A DNA stretch of 54,602 nt. Source: Candidatus Faecousia faecavium. GTDB lineage: Bacteria > Bacillota > Clostridia > Oscillospirales > Oscillospiraceae. Below the pieces are notes generated by a model. It made no database searches. It was not told where the DNA came from and saw only the letters and a program-made list of their open reading frames with translations. The stretch is from contig DVGO01000015.1 of assembly GCA_018712645.1 (NCBI GenBank), forward strand, positions 1 through 54,602, read 5' to 3'. This document shows, piece by piece, positions 50,057 to 54,602 of this stretch. How positions within the stretch are numbered: the first letter of the stretch is position 1; each line of letters begins with the position of its first letter. Position numbers and translations under genes: made by a program.

Positions 50057-52141
50057 TTAGTAGTACAAAAGGTCAGAGTAAGTGGGATAGGGCCAGTAGG
50101 ATTTGTCGGTTAAGGACTCCAGAACATCCGCTTCCCGGCGCAGATCCTGCATGGCAGGAATCACCACATCGTGGTAATAGCTGGCGGCGCTGACGGCTTC
50201 CTTGGGCACTGCCCCCAGGGAGAACCGCAGCGATTCAATGTGGTCATACAGTGCATCGGTACCAGCGCTGAGCTTTTCTGCCAGTGCTTTTTCCGCTCGG
50301 GAGGACACCATCATCTTCTGCTTGGATTCCATTCCCCGGCACAGGTCGTGGGTGTAGTGCAGGGCAGCAGGCATGATCTGATGCAGCGCCATATCCACCA
50401 TGGTACGGGCTTCAATATTGACGATCTTATTGTATGCTTCCATATGGATCACATATCTTGCCCGGAACTCTTCCTCGGTGAAAATTCCGTGCCGGGTTAC
50501 CAGATCAATGTTTTTATCCGAAGCATAAGTTGGCAGGGCCTCTGCCGCAGAGGCCAAATTGCTCAGTCCCCGGGCGGCGGCTTCCTCCTTCCATTCCTGG
50601 CTGTAGCCGTTTCCGCTGAAGATGATCCGCTTGTGTTCCATCAGAGTCTGGCTGACCAGCTTCTGCAGCTGGGCGTCAAAGTCTTTCGCACCTTCCAGAG
50701 CATCGGCAAACTTTGCCAGTTCTTCCGCCATGATGGTATTGAGCGCAATGTTAGGGCCGGCAATGGACTGGGAAGAACCCAGCATGCGGAACTCAAACTT
50801 ATTACCGGTGAACGCCAGGGGGCTGGTACGGTTGCGGTCGGTGGTATCTTTCGGAATGGCAGGCAGCACATCCACGCCGATGCGCAGCATGCTCTTTTCC
50901 GGTTCAATGTAGTTAGTTCCCTCAATGATAGAGTGGATGATGCCGTTGAGCTCATCCCCCAGGAAAATGGAAATAATAGCCGGAGGCGCTTCATTGGCTC
51001 CCAAGCGATGGTCGTTACCCGCCGTTGCCACTGTGCAGCGCAGGAAGTCCTGATATTCATCCACACCGGCAATAAATGCCGCCAGGAACACCAGGAACCG
51101 GGCATTCTGACTGGGGGTCTTGCCAGGGCTGAACAGGTTTTTCCCGGAATCCGTGGACAAGGACCAGTTGTTGTGCTTGCCGGAACCGTTGACACCGTCA
51201 AAGGGCTTTTCATGGAGCAGGCAGACCAGGTTATGCTTGGCGGCGCACTTTTTCATGATCTCCATAATCAGCTGGTTGGCGTCGCAGGCAGTGTTCACAT
51301 CGGTGTAAATGGGAGCCAGTTCATGCTGGCAGGGTGCGCCTTCGTTGTGCTTGGTTTTGCTGAGAATACCCAGCCGCCACAGCTGCTCATCCAAGTCCTT
51401 CATAAAGGAGGATACCCGGGTACGGATGGTGCCGAAATAGTGGTCATCCAGTTCCTGGCCCTTGGGCGGCTGAGCGCCGAACAGGGTTCTGCCGGTCAGC
51501 CGCAAGTCCTCCCGCTGGGCATACAGGTCCTTGGGCAGCAGGAAGTATTCCTGCTCCGCGCCAACGGAGGGAATGACCCGCTGGGTTTCCTCGTCTCCGA
51601 ACAGCCGCAGAATCCGCACTGCTTCCCGGGAAACTTCGTCGATGGAACGCAGCAGAGGGGTCTTCTTATCCAGGGACTGGCCCGTGTAGGAGAAGAAGCA
51701 GGTAGGGATATACAAACTACCGTCCTTGACAAAAGCACAGGAAGTGGGGTCCCAAGCGGTGTAGCCCCGGGCTTCAAAGGTTGCCCGCAAGCCGCCAGAG
51801 GGGAACGAACTGGCATCCGGCTCGCCACGAACCAGCTCTTTGCCGGAAAACTCCATAATCACCCGTCCATCACCGGTAGGAGAAATGAAGGAATCATGTT
51901 TTTCCGCCGTAATTCCGGTCATTGGCTGGAACCAGTGGGTGTAATGGGTAGCACCCTTCTGGGTGGCCCAGACCTTCATGGCCTCCGCAATTTCATTCGC
52001 CACATCCAACGGCAGCTGAGAGCCGGTGGTAACGCAGTGTTTCCAGGCCAGGTAAACATCCGCCGGCAAACGCTGCTTCATGGTCGCTTCATTGAAAACA
52101 TCGCTGCCAAAGATTTCCGGGACATTCAAAACATCACTCAT
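50057..52141 (-). CDS. glnN: Glutamine synthetase type III
   Basis: 694 residues, the large GSIII class, which makes glutamine from glutamate, ammonia and ATP. GSIII marks are FPSGGLRATFEARGYTAWDPTS, VGAEQEYFLL, NEGAPCQHELAPIY, LLHEKPFDGVNGSGKHNNWSLST (glutamate/ATP site), GANEAPPAIISIFLG and NRTSPLAFTGNKFEFRMLGSSQS. An in-frame ATG exists at 52150, but AAAGGA is better spaced for the ATG at 52141 (MSDVLNVPEIFG). The roughly 115-base leader holds two close dyads. Divergent from the aminotransferase gene, which may share its nitrogen control. Confidence 0.95.
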   Translation of the reverse strand: MSDVLNVPEIFGSDVFNEATMKQRLPADVYLAWKHCVTTGSQLPLDVANEIAEAMKVWATQKGATHYTHWFQPMTGITAEKHDSFISPTGDGRVIMEFSGKELVRGEPDASSFPSGGLRATFEARGYTAWDPTSCAFVKDGSLYIPTCFFSYTGQSLDKKTPLLRSIDEVSREAVRILRLFGDEETQRVIPSVGAEQEYFLLPKDLYAQREDLRLTGRTLFGAQPPKGQELDDHYFGTIRTRVSSFMKDLDEQLWRLGILSKTKHNEGAPCQHELAPIYTDVNTACDANQLIMEIMKKCAAKHNLVCLLHEKPFDGVNGSGKHNNWSLSTDSGKNLFSPGKTPSQNARFLVFLAAFIAGVDEYQDFLRCTVATAGNDHRLGANEAPPAIISIFLGDELNGIIHSIIEGTNYIEPEKSMLRIGVDVLPAIPKDTTDRNRTSPLAFTGNKFEFRMLGSSQSIAGPNIALNTIMAEELAKFADALEGAKDFDAQLQKLVSQTLMEHKRIIFSGNGYSQEWKEEAAARGLSNLASAAEALPTYASDKNIDLVTRHGIFTEEEFRARYVIHMEAYNKIVNIEARTMVDMALHQIMPAALHYTHDLCRGMESKQKMMVSSRAEKALAEKLSAGTDALYDHIESLRFSLGAVPKEAVSAASYYHDVVIPAMQDLRREADVLESLTDKSYWPYPTYSDLLYY

Positions 52142-52174
52142 TGGGCACATCCTTTCCAGTTCTATAAAGGGACG

Positions 52175-52206
52175 GGCAATTGATTGCCTACTTTTCCAGG
52201 GAAAAG
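52175..52206 (-). promoter_or_regulatory. Twin dyads in the glnN leader
   Basis: GGCAAT-TG-ATTGCC (52175-52188) and CTTTTCC-AG-GGAAAAG (52191-52206), separated by 2 bases. Loops of two bases are poor as RNA hairpins, so these look more like DNA-binding sites. Regulator unknown. Confidence 0.4.
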
Positions 52207-52256
52207 GTCAGGAATTTCCATTAAAAGTTCCGTTTCCCCTTACTTTATCTGTATAA

Positions 52257-52285
52257 ATTGTATGCAAGCTTGGCAAAAAAAGCAA
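52257..52285 (-). promoter_or_regulatory. glnN promoter
   Basis: On the minus strand TTGCTT, 17 bases, TACAAT. Confidence 0.6.
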
Positions 52286-52390
52286 GGAGTGATTGTGTCG
52301 AAAAAACATTTCCCAGTGCGGCGCTTGTTTGTGCAATCCTCCAATTTCTTTATTTCTGGCTTTAAAAATGAAATTTCTGGCAATATGATA

Positions 52391-52419
52391 TTGCATTTTT
52401 TCTTCTGCAAGCATATAAT
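52391..52419 (+). promoter_or_regulatory. Promoter of the aminotransferase gene with a dyad at -35
   Basis: TTGCAT, 17 bases, TATAAT, 33 bases before the start. GCAATAT-G-ATATTGC (52380-52394), a perfect 7-base dyad, overlaps the -35 box. The rest of the glnN/aminotransferase divergent region (52286-52379) shows nothing else I can name. Confidence 0.8.
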
Positions 52420-52451
52420 AAGCCAAGAAAATATAGAAAATCCCAGGAAGG

Positions 52452-53738
52452 ATGATGGATGTGACCCCCTACTCTTGCATGACCACCGAAGAATTGGAAC
52501 GTGAATACCAGCGTGTTCTGGCAGATTTTGAGCATTGTAAGTCCCAGGGACTGAACTTGAACATGGCCCGCGGCAAGCCCTCCAAGGCGCAGCTGGACAT
52601 GGTCAGCGGCATTTTGACCATGCTGCAGACACCGGAAGATTGTATCGACGACGGTATTGACGCCCGGAACTATGGTGAGCTGGCAGGTATTCCCTGCGCT
52701 CGGGCCTACTGGGCCGATGTACTGGGCTGCAAGCCTTCGGAAGTGTTCGTAGGCGGCGCCGCATCCTTGAATATGATGTTTGATGTGGTGGCCCGTGCAT
52801 TCAGCCATGGTCTACTGCACAGCCCCCGTCCCTGGTGCAAGGAAGAGAAAGTCAAGTTCCTCTGCCCTGCCCCCGGCTATGACCGGCATTTCCAGATTGG
52901 TGAATTCTACGGTGCGGAGCTGATTACCATTCCCATGACCCCCACTGGCCCGGATATGGATCTGGTGGAGGAATATGTAAAAGATCCCCAGGTCAAGATG
53001 ATCTGGACGGTTCCCAAGTACTCCAACCCTGACGGCATTATTTTCTCCCAGGAGACCATTCAGCGCTTTGCCAATCTGAAGCCCGCTGCTCCGGACTTTG
53101 CCATTATCTGGGACAATGCTTACTGCATCCATGAGTTCGAAGGCGACTATGTCCCCTTCCCCGACATTATCTCCCTGTGCGCTCAGGCCGGTCGGCCCGA
53201 CATGGTCTATGAGTTCGCTTCCACTTCCAAGATTACCTTTGCCGGCGGCGGCATCAGCTGCATGGCTGCCAGCGAGGCAAACATCAAGTATTTCACCGAC
53301 ATTTTCGGCATCCAGATGATTTCCTACGACAAGGTCAACCAGCTGCGCCATGTTCGCTATCTGAAGAACAAGGCACACACCCTGGAAATCATGAAAGGCC
53401 ACGCTGCCATCATGGCGCCCAAGTTCCGGACGGTTGCGGAATACCTGAACCGGGAAATCGCACCTTTGGGCTTCGCCCATTGGAATGACCCCAAGGGCGG
53501 CTACTTCGTCAGCCTGTTCACCATGCCCGGCACCGCCAATCGGGCCTGGCAGCTGTGCAAGGAGGCCGGTGTCACCATGACCAACGCCGGTGCAACCTAC
53601 CCCTACGGCAAAGATCCCCAGGATTCCAACCTGCGCATTGCCCCCAGCCTGCCCCCGGTGGCTGAGCTGGAGCAGGCCATGGATGTACTTTGCACCTGCC
53701 TGAAACTGGCTGCATTGGAAAAACTGCTGAATAAGTAA
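52452..53738 (+). CDS. Class I/II aminotransferase, MocR-like/aspartate type
   Basis: 428 residues of the fold-type I PLP group (Aminotran_MocR branch, members of which act on aspartate). LNLNMARGKPSKAQLDM near residue 35, NYGELAGIPCARAYWADVLG, WTVPKYSNPDGIIFS (substrate strand), FAIIWDNAYCIHEF (the D and Y binding PLP) and the Schiff-base lysine K260 in STSKITFAGGG. There is no N-terminal DNA-binding domain, so it is an enzyme rather than a MocR regulator. Two ATGs (52452, 52455) are possible. Being divergent from glnN suggests a role in nitrogen and glutamate/aspartate metabolism. Confidence 0.9.
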   Translation: MMDVTPYSCMTTEELEREYQRVLADFEHCKSQGLNLNMARGKPSKAQLDMVSGILTMLQTPEDCIDDGIDARNYGELAGIPCARAYWADVLGCKPSEVFVGGAASLNMMFDVVARAFSHGLLHSPRPWCKEEKVKFLCPAPGYDRHFQIGEFYGAELITIPMTPTGPDMDLVEEYVKDPQVKMIWTVPKYSNPDGIIFSQETIQRFANLKPAAPDFAIIWDNAYCIHEFEGDYVPFPDIISLCAQAGRPDMVYEFASTSKITFAGGGISCMAASEANIKYFTDIFGIQMISYDKVNQLRHVRYLKNKAHTLEIMKGHAAIMAPKFRTVAEYLNREIAPLGFAHWNDPKGGYFVSLFTMPGTANRAWQLCKEAGVTMTNAGATYPYGKDPQDSNLRIAPSLPPVAELEQAMDVLCTCLKLAALEKLLNK

Positions 53739-53740
53739 AG

Positions 53741-53776
53741 GAAAGGAACCCATCTGCGTGATGGGTTCCTTTTTTA
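53741..53776 (+). terminator. Terminator of the aminotransferase gene
   Basis: GGAACCCAT/ATGGGTTCC, 7-base loop, then TTTTTT. Confidence 0.92.
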
Positions 53777-53803
53777 TGTGCTATCGTCTTTTATACTTCT
53801 GTT

Positions 53804-54241
53804 TTAGCGTAGTTTGTTCCGAATTTCAGCGCAGACAGCATCCAAGTCAGAACAGCCCGACACAATGTGGAGATCATGGGGCTGCGCATCAAAGCAGCCG
53901 TGCTTTCTTTCCAGCATGGCTGCCACCGGTGGTGGCAGCGTTCCTCTCATGCGGGCGGCAAAGCGGCGCTTGATCTCCTCCAGATCTGCTGTCACAAGAA
54001 TACGGAGGGCATCTTCCGGCAGCAGCGGCAAATGCTCCTGTTCGGAAATTACATAGACAATGTGCTGTGTTTTTCCTTCTTCCTGCAGCTTTTTCTGAAA
54101 GAGATTCCTGGCCATACTTTCACTTTTGGCAAGACGCAAGTAATCTTTTCCTGTGTACACCTGTGCACCCAGTTCTGTGCGCAACTTATCCGCAAGTGTG
54201 GATTTTCCGGTACAGCTCTCTCCGATAATCCCGATAACCAC
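53804..54241 (-). CDS. Small P-loop kinase-like protein
   Basis: 145 residues. Walker A GESCTGKST (7-15, K13) follows MVIGII at the N terminus, then a short nucleoside/shikimate-kinase-like fold with YVISEQEHLPLLPEDALRILVTADLEEIKRRFAARMRG, whose RRFAARMRG could be the lid arginines. It resembles cytidylate-kinase-like proteins found singly in Clostridia; substrate unknown. The start is GTG 54241, with AAAGAG inside the end of metK as a weak ribosome site. It starts 6 bases after the metK stop and is probably co-transcribed with it. Confidence 0.8.
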   Translation of the reverse strand: MVIGIIGESCTGKSTLADKLRTELGAQVYTGKDYLRLAKSESMARNLFQKKLQEEGKTQHIVYVISEQEHLPLLPEDALRILVTADLEEIKRRFAARMRGTLPPPVAAMLERKHGCFDAQPHDLHIVSGCSDLDAVCAEIRNKLR

Positions 54242-54247
54242 ACAAAA

Positions 54248-54602
54248 TTATCTCTTTGCCAGTTCCTTCAGCTGATCTGCAATGTCGGTCTGCTCCCAGG
54301 GGCGGTCTGCTACACCAAAGTGGCCGACGGCGGCAGTGGGTACGTAGATGGGACGGCGCAGGTTCAGCTTGCGGATGATGCCGGCGGAGGTCAGGTCGCA
54401 GGTTTCCCGCAGCAGCTCGGTCATCTTCTCATCGGAAATCACACCGGTGCCGAAGCTGTCCACCCGGACGGAGACCGGCTGTGCAACGCCAATGGCGTAA
54501 GCCAGCTGCACCTGCACCTGGGTTGCCAGTCCGGCAGCTACCAGGTTTTTCGCCATATACCGGGCCATGTAGGCGGCGCTGCGGTCTACCTTGGTGGGGT
54601 CC
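54248..54602 (-). CDS. metK: S-adenosylmethionine synthetase, C-terminal part, cut by window edge
   Basis: The last 117 codons and stop of metK. The frame reads [26 protein letters not shown] from the edge, a conserved segment close to the ATP/methionine site, and continues with [15 protein letters not shown] and the C-terminal [18 protein letters not shown] ... AVGHFG. About 270-280 N-terminal residues lie outside the window. It makes SAM from methionine and ATP. The P-loop kinase gene follows immediately. Any SAM riboswitch would lie beyond the window. Confidence 0.96.
   Translation of the reverse strand, partial: DPTKVDRSAAYMARYMAKNLVAAGLATQVQVQLAYAIGVAQPVSVRVDSFGTGVISDEKMTELLRETCDLTSAGIIRKLNLRRPIYVPTAAVGHFGVADRPWEQTDIADQLKELAKR

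Noticed and set aside
50171-52183. Plus-strand open frame of 670 codons opposite glnN
   Set aside because: It is entirely antisense to a clear GSIII gene, has no ribosome site and no recognisable domain.

Overview
The window looks like chromosomal DNA from a spore-forming, Gram-positive anaerobe of the Clostridia, most likely an Oscillospirales-type gut bacterium; I cannot fix the genus. The evidence is the moderately high GC, strong Shine-Dalgarno sites, frequent ATGA start/stop overlaps, TTGACA/TATAAT promoters with 16-17 bp spacers, a phenylalanine T-box leader, ireB, a long-form hpf, a type III glutamine synthetase, a DUF4364 gene and a dipicolinate synthase pair (dpaA/dpaB) behind a sigma-K-like promoter. 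No rRNA, tRNA, CRISPR array, insertion sequence or phage gene was seen.

Layout. 1-6.0 kb: branched-chain amino-acid operon ilvB(partial)-ilvN-ilvC-ilvD, with a DUF815 AAA ATPase gene overlapping the ilvD stop. 6.2-12.6 kb: a TIM-barrel protein of unknown function, a divergent CLC-type anion transporter, the coupled ywlG-yggS pair, a LytTR regulator with its DUF3021 membrane partner, a MATE exporter and a small membrane protein. 12.6-16 kb: a PadR-DUF2812 unit, in which the DUF2812 gene is cut by one in-frame TAG, and an ASKHA/DUF4445 protein lacking the usual ferredoxin domain.

16.1-32.8 kb is the accessory core: an unusual run of envelope-sensing modules on adjacent transcription units. In order they are an ECF sigma factor with a membrane protein carrying four DUF4367-like repeats; a lipoprotein; a BlaI-type repressor with an M56/BlaR1-type protease that has a very large outer domain; a two-component system divergent from a lantibiotic-immunity-type ABC transporter (one ATPase, two permeases); a second two-component system whose kinase has almost no sensor domain; a SAM methyltransferase; and a BceAB/MacB-like ABC transporter behind a leader with strong dyads. 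Together these look like a locus for detecting and resisting cell-wall-active peptides or antibiotics. This is the best candidate here for a system worth studying.

32.9-41.5 kb: a TIGR04076 protein, a low-molecular-weight tyrosine phosphatase, a lipoprotein, a zinc-type ABC importer operon ending in trmO, and a heterodimeric ABC exporter. 41.6-54.6 kb is mostly housekeeping: T-box-pheS-pheT, ireB, a small conserved protein with an operator-like dyad inside its promoter, an SH3b-NlpC/P60 hydrolase, dpaA-dpaB, a DUF4364 protein, hpf, glnN divergent from a MocR-type aminotransferase, a small P-loop kinase and the 3' end of metK, cut by the window edge.

Functions come from motif and family recognition by eye. 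Promoters, terminators and operators are sequence matches, not experimental facts.
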